From Janthinobacterium sp. TB1-E2 (GTDB taxonomy: Bacteria > Pseudomonadota > Gammaproteobacteria > Burkholderiales > Burkholderiaceae_D): 64,000 bases of DNA. Positions 25,122 through 34,081 of the stretch are shown one piece after another. Each line of letters begins with the position of its first letter. Within the stretch, counting starts at the first letter, position 1. The stretch spans positions 4,526,001 through 4,590,000 of the forward strand of contig NZ_CP142523.1 in the NCBI RefSeq assembly GCF_036885605.1, written 5' to 3'. Under the pieces are notes generated by a model. It did no database searches, had not been told where the DNA came from, and saw nothing but the letters and a program-made list of their open reading frames with translations. A program made the translations under genes and the position numbers.

Positions 25122-27956
25122 TTACTTGGCTGCAACGTTTTTGCGTTCCGGATACAGCACCACCTGCACATAATTGTGCATGTCCAGGTAGCGTTGCGCC
25201 GCCAGCTTGACGGCTTGCGGCGTGATGGCGCGCACGCGCTGCTCGTAGCGCAGGATGTGCGCGGGGTCGCGTCCCTGCGTCACGGAACCCATCAACTGAC
25301 TCATCCAGTAGCGGTTTTCGCGCAGCGACTTTTGCTGGCGCGTGATCCAGTTCAGCTTGACCTTTTCCAGGTCGGCCGCCGATGGCCCGTCCGTCTTCAT
25401 CTTGTTGATTTCGGCAAAGGCGGCGGCGATCACCTTGTCCACGTTTTCGGGTCCCGTCGGCAAGTTCAAGGCCACCGAATAATGGCCATACGGATGCTGG
25501 CCCATCGAGGTTTCAAAACCGCCGCCATAGATCATGCTCATCTTTTCGCGCAGCACTTCGATGACTTTCAGGTTCAGCACTTCGCCCAGCGCTTGCAAGG
25601 TCAGCTTTTGCTCGTCCGAATACGCCACGTCGCCATTGAAGGTGATGGAAATCGTGCTCTTGGGCTCGCTGCCCATGTAGATGTCCTTCTTGACGACCCC
25701 GGTCACCGGGCGCATGCCCACGTCGCGGTAGGCATGCGGCACGTCGCCCACGGGCAAGGTGCCCAGGTAACTGGCGATCAGCGGCTTGATCTTGTCGAGC
25801 TCGAAGCTGCCCGCGAAGATGAAGGTCATGCCGCGTGCGCTGGAAAAACGCTGGCGGAAGATGTCCAGCGAACGGTCCAGGCCCACCTTGTCGAAGTCGG
25901 CCGCGCGCGGCACGCCGTCGACGCGCGGATTGTCGCCAAACATGGCGTGCTGGATGGCGTCGTAAAACACGGCTTCCGGCTGCGCCATGCTGTTTTTCGC
26001 CAGGTCCTGCTGCTTGCCGATGAAAGACTGGTACAGGCCAGCATCCTTGCGTACGTCATTGAAATACAAATACACCAGTTGCAGCATGGCTTCCACGTCG
26101 GCGCTGCTGGCCGAGCCGCCAAAACCTTCGCTCAGCTCGCCCAGCGACGCGCCTACATTGACCGTTTTTCCGGCCAACACTTTTTGCAAGTCCAGCGGCG
26201 CCATGTCTTTCAAGCCCATGCTGCCGACCACGGCGCTGGCATAGCGGGCGTTGTAGATGTCGGCGTCGCCGAACAGCGACTGGCCGCCGAAGCGCGTCGA
26301 GCCCATCAGCACTTGGTCATTCTTGAAGTCCGTCGGTTTGAGCAGCACGCGCACGCCATTGCCTAGGGTCAGTTCCGTCACGCCGATGGCGCTGTTCAAC
26401 TTTTCCGAGACGATGCTGCCGCCGGCCGGCGGGCCATCCATCAGCTTGCTGGCCAGGACTTTTTCCGTGCGCGGCTCGACCTTTTGCTGCTCGGCCTTCG
26501 CCACGGCGTCGAGCAATTGCTGCTGCGTCGGCACGCTGGCACCCGGTTTCGGCTCGGCGCCCATGAAGACCACCAGTTTCTTTTGCTGGTCGGGAATCAC
26601 CTTGGCCACCGTCTCGTTGATTTCCTGCAAGGTTACCTGTGGCAAGAGCTCCTGCGCGTACAGCAATTCATTGGCGATGCCGGGGATGGCTTCCTGTTCC
26701 AGGAAGTTGCGCGAATACTCGGCGACGAAACCGGCCGAATCGGATTTATCGCGTTCGCTGTATGCGCGCTCGTAATTGCGCAGCATGTCCTTGCGCGCGC
26801 GGTCCAGTTCATCCTGGCTGAAACCGAAGCGGCGCGCCCGCTCATCTTCCTGCACCAGCGCATCGACGGCCGGCTGCACGCCGCCCTTGCCCAGCAAGGC
26901 ATAGGCGCTGAACGATTCATAGCCGCGCACCAGCTTGCCCATGCTGCTGCCGCCCTGGATGAACGGGGGATTGGCTTGCTGCGTCAATTCCTGCATGCGT
27001 GCGCTGAGCATTTGCCCGTACAGGTTCTCGATCATCTGGCGGCGGTAGTCGGCGATGGTGACGGGCTCCTGCGCGGCGCGGATCGGGTAGCGGATGAAAA
27101 CACTGTCGTCCGGCGCTTCCTTGTCCGTGATCACCAGCGCTTCCGTCTGCGAGCGTTGCGGCACTTCCGCATACAGGCGCAGACGCGGTTTTGCGGGGTT
27201 TTTCAGCTTGCCGAAATGCTGGCGGATCAGCTTTTCAGCCTGTTTCGGCTCCACATCACCGACCACCATCACGGCCATCAGGTCGGGACGGTACCAGTCT
27301 TTATAGAAACGCTTGATGGCTTCCGGCTTGAACGTTTTCAGCACGGATTCCTTGCCGATCGGCATGCGTTCCGCGTAGCGCGAACCGTTCAGCAGCTTCG
27401 GATACAGCACCTTGTTCATGCGGTCGCTGGCGCCCTTGCCCAGGCGCGCCTCTTCCAGCACGATGCCGCGCTCGCTGTTGATGTCGGCCGGGTTGAATTT
27501 CAAGCCATGCGCCCAGTCTTCCAGCACGAGAAAACCCTTTTCCAGGTTTTCCTTCTTGTTCGTGGGAATCGGCAGCACGTACACGGTTTCATCAAAGCTC
27601 GTGTAGGCGTTCAGGTCGGCACCGAACTTCACGCCGATCGATTGCAGATATGAAATCAGCTCATTGCGCTTGAAATGCGTGGAACCATTGAAGGCCATGT
27701 GTTCCGTGAAGTGGGCCAGGCCTTGCTGGTCGTCATCTTCCAGGATGGAACCGGCTTTCACCACCAGGCGCAATTCCACTTTCTGCGCGGGACGGGCATT
27801 TTTCTTGATGTAATAGGTCAAGCCGTTCGGCAGTTTTCCAACGGTAACTTCTGGTGCCAGCGGCAGGGGATCGCTCAAACGGATTTCCGCCTGGGCCATG
27901 CAGGCGCACGCCAGCAAGACGGCGCCCGAGATCAGGCGTAATTTACTCAGCTTCAT
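25122..27956 (-). CDS. M16 family zinc metallopeptidase, secreted
   Basis: A 944-aa periplasmic or secreted M16 peptidase (PqqL/insulinase type), degrading peptides or small proteins inside a clamshell. A signal peptide ends at AQA (about residue 23). The inverted zinc motif HxxEH is GLAHFTEH (His82, Glu85, His86). A second M16 half (about 500-944) is present without the zinc motif, as usual for fused two-half members. Transcribed upstream of the FMN-riboswitch gene in the opposite direction. Substrate unknown. Confidence 0.93.
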   Translation of the reverse strand: MKLSKLRLISGAVLLACACMAQAEIRLSDPLPLAPEVTVGKLPNGLTYYIKKNARPAQKVELRLVVKAGSILEDDDQQGLAHFTEHMAFNGSTHFKRNELISYLQSIGVKFGADLNAYTSFDETVYVLPIPTNKKENLEKGFLVLEDWAHGLKFNPADINSERGIVLEEARLGKGASDRMNKVLYPKLLNGSRYAERMPIGKESVLKTFKPEAIKRFYKDWYRPDLMAVMVVGDVEPKQAEKLIRQHFGKLKNPAKPRLRLYAEVPQRSQTEALVITDKEAPDDSVFIRYPIRAAQEPVTIADYRRQMIENLYGQMLSARMQELTQQANPPFIQGGSSMGKLVRGYESFSAYALLGKGGVQPAVDALVQEDERARRFGFSQDELDRARKDMLRNYERAYSERDKSDSAGFVAEYSRNFLEQEAIPGIANELLYAQELLPQVTLQEINETVAKVIPDQQKKLVVFMGAEPKPGASVPTQQQLLDAVAKAEQQKVEPRTEKVLASKLMDGPPAGGSIVSEKLNSAIGVTELTLGNGVRVLLKPTDFKNDQVLMGSTRFGGQSLFGDADIYNARYASAVVGSMGLKDMAPLDLQKVLAGKTVNVGASLGELSEGFGGSASSADVEAMLQLVYLYFNDVRKDAGLYQSFIGKQQDLAKNSMAQPEAVFYDAIQHAMFGDNPRVDGVPRAADFDKVGLDRSLDIFRQRFSSARGMTFIFAGSFELDKIKPLIASYLGTLPVGDVPHAYRDVGMRPVTGVVKKDIYMGSEPKSTISITFNGDVAYSDEQKLTLQALGEVLNLKVIEVLREKMSMIYGGGFETSMGQHPYGHYSVALNLPTGPENVDKVIAAAFAEINKMKTDGPSAADLEKVKLNWITRQQKSLRENRYWMSQLMGSVTQGRDPAHILRYEQRVRAITPQAVKLAAQRYLDMHNYVQVVLYPERKNVAAK

Positions 27957-28097
27957 GTATTCTCAACGGTAAGATTCAGTAAGCGTACCTTACACTGAAA
28001 TCCTGTTTCCGCCATTAAAAACAGCTTAGGAAAAACTGCTTTCCCCAGGCAACTTTGCCGAATAACAAACTCAGCAGTACCCTGCCCCTTTTTTTCA

Positions 28098-28117
28098 ATT
28101 GTGCTAAAGTATTGCCG
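28098..28117 (+). promoter_or_regulatory. Extended -10 promoter for ribB
   Basis: tgtgctaaagt carries TG-n-TAAAGT (-10 at 28105-28110), a good extended -10 element, placing the transcript start about 30 nt before the FMN riboswitch. The -35 region is a T-rich stretch without a clear box. Confidence 0.45.
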
Positions 28118-28144
28118 CCGGTCATGTGGACCGGCACAACAATA

Positions 28145-28293
28145 CGTCTTCGGGGCGGGGTGCGATTCCCCACCGGCGGTAAGACCGGCAACGGTCAAGC
28201 CCGCGAGCGCCTGTCAAACTTCGTTTGGCAGGGTCAGCAGATCTGGTGCGACTCCAGAGCCGACGGTATAGTCCGGATGAAAGAAGATGTGCA
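28145..28293 (+). promoter_or_regulatory. FMN riboswitch (RFN element)
   Basis: Shows the conserved order of RFN blocks: cgtcttcggggcgggg tgcgattccc, caccggcggta, agcccgcgagcg, then gtcagcagatctggtgcgactccagagccgacggtatagtccggatgaaagaagatg, closing the P1 stem. Binds FMN and lowers expression of the downstream ribB. The start of ribB lies about 95 nt after the element, leaving room for an expression platform (a terminator is not obvious, so control may be at translation). Confidence 0.95.
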
Positions 28294-28387
28294 GTAAACG
28301 CGATGTCCGCTCGACCTGTCGATGCGGCCGGCTGCGTCTATTCGCTTGCCCTGCAGCGTTTTTCGCCTATGCGAGGAGCGTTTCACC

Positions 28388-29035
28388 ATGTTAGTCAACA
28401 GCTATACCCTGCTTTCCAACGACCTCGAAGGTCGCATCCAATCCGCCCTGGCCGCCATGCGCGCCGGCATCCCCGTCATCCTGCTCGACGATTTCGACCG
28501 TGAAAACGAAGCCGACCTGATCCTGTCTGCCGAAAAACTCACGCACGAAACCATGGCACTCTTGATCCGCGAATGCAGCGGCATCGTCTGCCTGTGCCTG
28601 CCGACGGACGTCGTCAGCGCGCTGGAATTGCCGCCCATGTCGTCCGACAACGGCAGCCGCTACGGTACGCCGTTTACCGTCTCCATCGAGGCGCGCGACG
28701 GCGTCACGACGGGCGTGTCGGCCGCCGACAGGGTTGCCACCATCCGCGCCGCCATCGCGCCGAACGCCAAGCCCGCCGACCTGGTGCGCCCCGGCCACGT
28801 CTTCCCCTTGCGCGCCGCTCCCGGTGGCGTGCTCGAGCGCCGTGGCCACACGGAAGGCTCCGTCGACCTGTCGCGCATGGCGGGCCTGAACCCGGCCGCC
28901 GTGCTGTGCGAGCTGATGAATCCGGACGGCACCATGATGCGCGGCGACGATATCGAACGCTTCGCCGAACTGCATGGCATGCCGATACTCACCATCGAAG
29001 AACTGGTGGAATGGCGCAGCACGCGCGAGCAATAA
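28388..29035 (+). CDS. ribB: 3,4-dihydroxy-2-butanone 4-phosphate synthase
   Basis: Makes the four-carbon precursor of riboflavin from ribulose 5-phosphate. At 215 aa it is the stand-alone RibB form without a GTP cyclohydrolase II domain. Key signatures are [14 protein letters not shown] near residue 37 (metal and substrate Asp/Glu), the [11 protein letters not shown] loop, and [11 protein letters not shown] with the catalytic His. The ATG at 28388 has a gaggag box about 10 nt before; an upstream in-frame ATG at 28322 falls between the riboswitch and that box. The MFS gene converges, with 4 bp between stops. Regulation by the FMN riboswitch is nearly certain. Confidence 0.95.
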   Translation: MLVNSYTLLSNDLEGRIQSALAAMRAGIPVILLDDFDRENEADLILSAEKLTHETMALLIRECSGIVCLCLPTDVVSALELPPMSSDNGSRYGTPFTVSIEARDGVTTGVSAADRVATIRAAIAPNAKPADLVRPGHVFPLRAAPGGVLERRGHTEGSVDLSRMAGLNPAAVLCELMNPDGTMMRGDDIERFAELHGMPILTIEELVEWRSTREQ

Positions 29036-29039
29036 ACTG

Positions 29040-30392
29040 TCAGGCGGCGACGGTCTTCGGCAGATGTACGTGCCGGTAGACCAGGCCCGCCGCCAGGCCA
29101 TACGCGACGGCAATCGTCGCGTAGGCCAGCGGCAAGCGCAGCGACCAGTCCTGCACCATGTGCAGGATGCTGCCGATCAAGGCCACGCCCACGAGCGCGC
29201 CGATTTGCCGGTTCGCATTCAGGGCGGCCGCCGCGCTGTTCGCATGCTGCTTGCCGGCCACCCGCATCACGGTGGCCGTCATGGCGGGAATGGCGATGCC
29301 GATAGCCACGTTCATGATGGCCGTGCCCAGCGCCAGCAGCGCAAACGGCGTACCCGGACGCAAGCCCATCAGCAACAGCGCCATGACGGCGCCCACCAGC
29401 AAGCCAGCCAGCATCGGCAGACGCGTACCATGGCGGGCCGCAATACTTCCCGCCATGAAATTGCCTACCGTATAGGCCGCCATCATGGGCAGCAGGCGCA
29501 AGCCCGACTGCAAGGCGTCGGCGCCGCCCGACTGCTGCAGGAACAGGCTCAATAGGAACAGCTGGCCGAAGACGCAAAAATTGATCAAGAAACCCACGCC
29601 ATTGGCCGCGCCGAAGCTGCTGCTGTGAAACAGTGCGCGCGGCAACAGAGGATGGCTGCCGCTGCGCTCGCGCCGCAGCAACTGTCCGGCCGACAGCACC
29701 GTCAGCGCCACCGCCGCCAGCACACCGGGCGACAGCCAGCCCAGCACGGGCCCTTCGATCAGCACGAAACTGAGGCCCGCCAGCGCCGCCACGCCCAGCG
29801 CATGGCTGAACAGTGACAGATCGCGCGGCTGGCGTGCCGGCGCGGCCAGCAGCAATTGCGCCATGACGATAGCCAGCACGCCCAACGGCACGTTGACCCA
29901 GAACACGCTGCGCCAGCCGAACTGGTGCACGAGGATGCCGCCGATCAATGGGCCGGACGCGCCAGCCACGCCCACCAGCGCCGACCACGCGCCCAGCATG
30001 CGCGTGCGCTCGCGCTCGTCGTCAAAGCTGTGCGTCAGCAGGCTGAGCGAACTGGGCATGAACAGGGCCGCGCCCGCGCCCTGCAGCAGGCGCGCCGCCG
30101 TCAAGAAATGCCCGTCGGGCGCGGCGCCGCACAAAATCGAGCCGAGCAGGAAAACGCCCAGGCCGCCCTGGTACACGGCTTTCGGCCCGTAGCGGTCGGC
30201 CAGCGCACCGCCGGCCAGCAGCAGCGCGGCAAACGTCAGGGTGTAGCCGTCGACCACCCAGACCAGGCCCGTCAACGGTATGGCCAGGTCCAGCGCAATA
30301 TCGGACAGCGCCACATTGACGGCCGTGACATCGATCATCGCCATGACGAAGCCGAAGGCCAGGGTCAGCAGGCGCGGTGTAGGGGCAGACAT
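29040..30392 (-). CDS. MFS transporter, DHA2-like multidrug exporter
   Basis: A 450-aa inner-membrane exporter with many hydrophobic segments. It shows the MFS motif GALADRYGPK after TM2, and the DHA2-type motif VDVTAVNVALS / WVVDGYTL near the start. TM7-8 contain the FGAANGVGFLINF region. The start at 30392 has an aaggaa box. Its gene lies divergent to the LysR regulator at 30508, which probably controls it. The substrate is not evident; drug or toxic-compound efflux is the usual role. Confidence 0.88.
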   Translation of the reverse strand: MSAPTPRLLTLAFGFVMAMIDVTAVNVALSDIALDLAIPLTGLVWVVDGYTLTFAALLLAGGALADRYGPKAVYQGGLGVFLLGSILCGAAPDGHFLTAARLLQGAGAALFMPSSLSLLTHSFDDERERTRMLGAWSALVGVAGASGPLIGGILVHQFGWRSVFWVNVPLGVLAIVMAQLLLAAPARQPRDLSLFSHALGVAALAGLSFVLIEGPVLGWLSPGVLAAVALTVLSAGQLLRRERSGSHPLLPRALFHSSSFGAANGVGFLINFCVFGQLFLLSLFLQQSGGADALQSGLRLLPMMAAYTVGNFMAGSIAARHGTRLPMLAGLLVGAVMALLLMGLRPGTPFALLALGTAIMNVAIGIAIPAMTATVMRVAGKQHANSAAAALNANRQIGALVGVALIGSILHMVQDWSLRLPLAYATIAVAYGLAAGLVYRHVHLPKTVAA

Positions 30393-30435
30393 GGTATTCC
30401 TTGCAGAGACAGCGGGGCAGCCATTATGCGAGCGT

Positions 30436-30489
30436 TGCATGATGCAGTAAACAGGCATAAAATCGGCACCTTGATGCAGAAACGCATCA
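30436..30489. promoter_or_regulatory. Candidate LysR-type operators between exporter and regulator genes
   Basis: Two dyads lie in the 115-bp divergent gap: tgcat-g-atgca at 30436-30446 and tgatgc-agaaac-gcatca at 30472-30489. They share the half-site tgatgc/gcatca, as expected for two sites of one regulator. Confidence 0.5.
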
Positions 30490-30507
30490 CCAATCACAAG
30501 GAAACGG

Positions 30508-31383
30508 ATGGACTGGGATAACGCACGCATCTTTCTCGCCATCGGCCGGGCCGGCACCTTGCGCGGCGCCGCCGCCCTGCTGCGCATCGACCAGGCCACG
30601 TGCGGGCGCCGCCTGGCCGCGCTGGAAAGCTCGCTGGGCGCCACCCTGTTCCTGCGCACGCCGTCGGGCTACGTGCCCACGCCGGCCGGCGAGCTGGCGC
30701 TCACGGCCGCCGAAGCGATGGAGCGGGCGGCCGACAAGCTGCAGCGCGAGATGCAGGGCGTCGACAACCGTTTAAGCGGCCTGGTGCGCGTGGCCACCAC
30801 GGACACCATGGCCAGCCATTTCGTCATCCGCGCCATGCAGCAGCTGCACGCGGCCCACCCGGACATCCGCATCGTGCTCAACGTGGCGCCCGCGCTGGCC
30901 AGCCTGACGCGGCGCGAAGCGGACCTGGCCGTACGCGGCGTGCGCCCCACCGATCCGGACCTGATCTCGCGCCACCTCGTCAAGCGCAGCCTGGGCCTGT
31001 ATGCGTCGAAAAGCTACCTGGCCGAACGGGGCGAGCCCGTGCGCGGCACGGCACTGGCCGGCCACGACATCGTCATCTACCACCATTCCGTGACGCCGCG
31101 CCATGGCGAGAAAATCGCCGGCGAATCCGTCGCCAACGCCCGGGTCGCCATGGAAGTGAACTCGGCGGCGATGCTGCAGGAAGCCACGCGCGCGGGCCTG
31201 GGCGTGGCCGAGCTGGCCACCCACCTGGGCGACATCGACCCGCAGCTCGTGCGCATCTGGCCCGAGCGGACGGAAGCGTATGACGTGTGGCTGGTCATGC
31301 ATGCGGACCTGAACCGTTCTGCCCGCGTGCGGGCGGCGGCCGACGCGATTATCCACAGCGTCGCCAGCGTGGCCGGTCAATAA
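30508..31383 (+). CDS. LysR-family transcriptional regulator
   Basis: A 291-aa LTTR. The N-terminal winged HTH starts MDWDNARIFLAIGRAGTLRGAAALL and contains the turn RIDQATCGRRLAALES. A periplasmic-binding-like effector domain spans about residues 90-290. The style (DWDNARIFLAIGRAGT) matches the group that controls divergent membrane or efflux genes. It faces the DHA2 exporter, and the shared gap contains two dyads. Effector unknown. Confidence 0.9.
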   Translation: MDWDNARIFLAIGRAGTLRGAAALLRIDQATCGRRLAALESSLGATLFLRTPSGYVPTPAGELALTAAEAMERAADKLQREMQGVDNRLSGLVRVATTDTMASHFVIRAMQQLHAAHPDIRIVLNVAPALASLTRREADLAVRGVRPTDPDLISRHLVKRSLGLYASKSYLAERGEPVRGTALAGHDIVIYHHSVTPRHGEKIAGESVANARVAMEVNSAAMLQEATRAGLGVAELATHLGDIDPQLVRIWPERTEAYDVWLVMHADLNRSARVRAAADAIIHSVASVAGQ

Positions 31384-31444
31384 AGGGCCTGCCGTGCACG
31401 GCTGCACAATCGCTTGTATCGAACGCATCCAATGTTAAGATGCC

Positions 31445-32263
31445 ATGATGACCCTATCCGTCTCCCTCATCATCAGCCTGCGCCGCCTGCACCGGGCCAC
31501 CATGGCCTGGCTGGTCAGCTGGTGGCGCATGCTGCATTTCGCCATCCTCGTGTTTTCGCTGGCCCTGTCGCCATCGAGCTATAACCGCGACAACCGCCCC
31601 ATCCTCGCGCACCGCCTGGTGACGAACACGGCGCCCAATCTCGTGTGGTTCAGCGTCGCCTGCGCGCTCGTCAGCCTGGTGCTGATACGCATCGTCGTCG
31701 TCAGCGCGCAAAGCTACGGCCTGTCGCGCTATGCGCTGGAAATGGTGGTGCGCGTGCTGGTGCTGGAACTGATCCCCCTGACGGCCGCCCTGTTCGTCGC
31801 GCTGCGCCTGACCCTGCCCGACGGCATTGCGTTTGCGCAAATGCGCTCGTCCGGCATGCTCGACAAGATGCAGCGACAGGGCGTCGACCTGCTGCGCCGC
31901 GAATACTTTCCGCGCGTCATGTCCGGCATCTTCGCCGTGTGGATGCTGGCCATCGTCAGCTGCGTCACCTCGCTGATCCTCGCCTACATCACCATCTACG
32001 GTTTTACGCCGTGGGCGCTGCAGGGCTACACGCGCGTCGTGGGACAGATCTTCAATCCGGCCGTGGCGCTGATCCTGATGCTCAAAGTCATCTTCTTCAG
32101 CTTTGCCGTCGCCCTGATCCCGCTGGCCTCGTCGTACTATCCGGAAGAACCGCACGGCCGGCGCAACCGCCTGTGGGCCGCGCACGGGCTGTCCGAAATG
32201 CTGCGCCTGTTTTCCGTCATCCTGCTGGTCGAAGTGGCTTCGCTGATGGGCAATTACTACTGA
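31445..32263 (+). CDS. MlaE-like ABC transporter permease
   Basis: A 272-aa inner-membrane permease of the MlaE/DUF140 family, part of an MCE-type lipid transport system. It has about five hydrophobic segments, including one around residues 85-115 and a conserved central helix bundle (GIFAVWMLAIVSC). The start may be either of two adjacent ATGs (31445 or 31448). It is the first gene of a tight cluster with the MCE protein (52 bp gap) and a lipoprotein (ATGA overlap). The usual ATPase gene is absent here. Assignment rests on length, TM layout and neighbours. Confidence 0.8.
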   Translation: MMTLSVSLIISLRRLHRATMAWLVSWWRMLHFAILVFSLALSPSSYNRDNRPILAHRLVTNTAPNLVWFSVACALVSLVLIRIVVVSAQSYGLSRYALEMVVRVLVLELIPLTAALFVALRLTLPDGIAFAQMRSSGMLDKMQRQGVDLLRREYFPRVMSGIFAVWMLAIVSCVTSLILAYITIYGFTPWALQGYTRVVGQIFNPAVALILMLKVIFFSFAVALIPLASSYYPEEPHGRRNRLWAAHGLSEMLRLFSVILLVEVASLMGNYY

Positions 32264-32315
32264 TGCCCGCCACCGCCCAGCTAACCTTGAACCACCCATA
32301 CCAGAGCCAGAAGCC

Positions 32316-33326
32316 ATGAGCCAACCTCAAAATCCCGACCAGACCGACGTCACGGCGCCCGACGCTGTGCTGCCCGCCCCGCCGCCCGTGCGCCACGCCG
32401 AACTGAAGGCGGCCATCCTGCTCGTCTTCATGTTCGTGCTGGTGGTCGGCTCCGTCGTCTACCTGATGTATGCGCGCGGCGCCTTCGAAGCCACGCAGAC
32501 CCTGGTGCTGACGGCCGACGATTCCGACGGCGTCGGCGTGGGCGCCGACCTGACCTTTTCCGGCTTTCCCATCGGCCGCGTGCAGCGCATCGAGCTGGCG
32601 CCGGACGGCCGCGCGCGCGTCATCATCGACGTGCCGCGCAAAGACGCGCACTGGCTGCGCACCAGCTCCATCTTCACCCTGGAACGGGGCATCGTCGGCG
32701 GCGCCAAACTGCGCGCCTACAGCGGCATCCTGACGGACCCGCCGCTGCCCGACGACGCCACGCGCGACTTGCTGGTGGGCGACATGGCGGCGGAAATCCC
32801 CCGCCTGCTGGCCGCCGCCAAGGACTTGCTGAACAACCTGGGCAACCTGACGGGCACCGATTCCGCGCTCGACGGCACCATGCGCAACGTGCAGGCCGTC
32901 ACCGGCAAGCTCAGCGGTCCGGGCGGCGCCATGGGCTTGCTGACGGGCGACGACAAGCAGTCGCGCCTGCTGATCGAACGGGCCAATGCCCTGCTGATCA
33001 CGGCGGACCAGCTGGCGCGCCGCACGGATGGCCTGGTGGCCAATGCCGACACGCGCGTCTTCGGCGACAAGGGCGTGATGACGGATGCGCAGGCGACCAT
33101 CGTGCAGCTGAACGCCCTGCTGGCCGACACGCGCAACAGCCTGAAAAAAGTCGACGCCGTGCTGGTCGAAGCGCAAGCCGTGGGCGCCAACGCCAAGGCG
33201 GCCACCGCCGACCTGGGCCCGCTGCGCGCCGACGTGGAAAGCAATCTGCGCAAGGTCGAGCAGCTGGTCAATGAAATCAACCGCAAATGGCCGTTCAAGC
33301 GCAATCCGGAGATCAAACTGCCATGA
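32316..33326 (+). CDS. MlaD/MCE domain protein
   Basis: A 336-aa protein with one N-terminal membrane anchor (about residues 25-50) and one MCE domain (about 60-160; GVGVGADLTFSGFPIGRVQRIEL is the MCE start). A long helical region follows (about 170-310), rich in Ala, Leu and Asp, that would form the periplasmic barrel or needle. The C-terminus is basic. It carries phospholipids between membranes as part of an MCE transporter. Coupled to the lipoprotein gene by an ATGA overlap at 33323-33326. Confidence 0.9.
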   Translation: MSQPQNPDQTDVTAPDAVLPAPPPVRHAELKAAILLVFMFVLVVGSVVYLMYARGAFEATQTLVLTADDSDGVGVGADLTFSGFPIGRVQRIELAPDGRARVIIDVPRKDAHWLRTSSIFTLERGIVGGAKLRAYSGILTDPPLPDDATRDLLVGDMAAEIPRLLAAAKDLLNNLGNLTGTDSALDGTMRNVQAVTGKLSGPGGAMGLLTGDDKQSRLLIERANALLITADQLARRTDGLVANADTRVFGDKGVMTDAQATIVQLNALLADTRNSLKKVDAVLVEAQAVGANAKAATADLGPLRADVESNLRKVEQLVNEINRKWPFKRNPEIKLP

Positions 33327-33994
33327 GAAAACTCAACGCCACCTTGTCCGCACTGGCCCTGACCACGCTCGCCGCCTGCTCCAGCGGCCCGCCCGTGCCG
33401 GACTGGAAAATGAATGCGCAAAGTTCCGTCGAACGGTTTCAAGCCGCATATTTGAATGGCAACGCCCTGGTCGAGCAGACGGAATTCCGGCGCGCCCGCA
33501 GCCAGGTCGCCGGCACGGGCAAGCTCGAACTCGTGGCGCGCATCGAACTGCTGCGCTGCGCCGCGCGCGTGGCCAGCCTGGCCTTCGAGGACTGCGCCGG
33601 CTTTGACGCCCTGCAGGCCGACGCGACAGACGCCGACCGCGCGTATGCGGCCTACCTCGCAGGCAAGGCGCAGGCGGCCGACGCCGCCCTGCTGCCGGAA
33701 GCGCAGCGGGCGGCCGCCAGCGCCAGCTCGGATACGGCCGCCGCCAGCGCCGTGGCCGCCATCAAGGACCCGCTGTCGCAGCTGGTGGCGGCCGGCGTGC
33801 TGCTGCGCTCGGGCCGCGCCACGCCGGAGCTGCTCGATACGGCCGTGGCCACCGCCTCGGACCAGGGCTGGCGCCGTCCGCTGCTGGCCTGGCTGGGCGT
33901 GCAGCGCCTGCGCGCCGAACAGGCGGGCGATACGCAAGCGGCGCAGCAGATCGCGCGGCGCATGGCGATCGTCGAGCAGCCGCTGGCCCCTTGA
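33323..33994 (+). CDS. Lipoprotein of the MCE operon
   Basis: A 223-aa protein with a lipoprotein signal: a hydrophobic stretch ending LTTLAACSSG with the lipobox Cys at about residue 19. The mature part is Ala-rich and helical. It overlaps the MCE gene by ATGA, so it is made with it. Not similar to the usual PqiC-type auxiliary lipoprotein (ABC-type transport auxiliary) that I would expect, so its role is uncertain; periplasmic support of the MCE barrel is likely by position. Confidence 0.75.
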   Translation: MRKLNATLSALALTTLAACSSGPPVPDWKMNAQSSVERFQAAYLNGNALVEQTEFRRARSQVAGTGKLELVARIELLRCAARVASLAFEDCAGFDALQADATDADRAYAAYLAGKAQAADAALLPEAQRAAASASSDTAAASAVAAIKDPLSQLVAAGVLLRSGRATPELLDTAVATASDQGWRRPLLAWLGVQRLRAEQAGDTQAAQQIARRMAIVEQPLAP

Positions 33995-34081
33995 GCGCGC
34001 CGATGACGGCCCAAGGCAGGCAGAATCAGGCATAATCGAGCCAGGATGACATCAATGCCGTGCAGGCCGCGAGGTGTGACA

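Noticed and set aside
25176-26366. 396-codon plus-strand frame
   Set aside because: Antisense shadow of the M16 peptidase gene.
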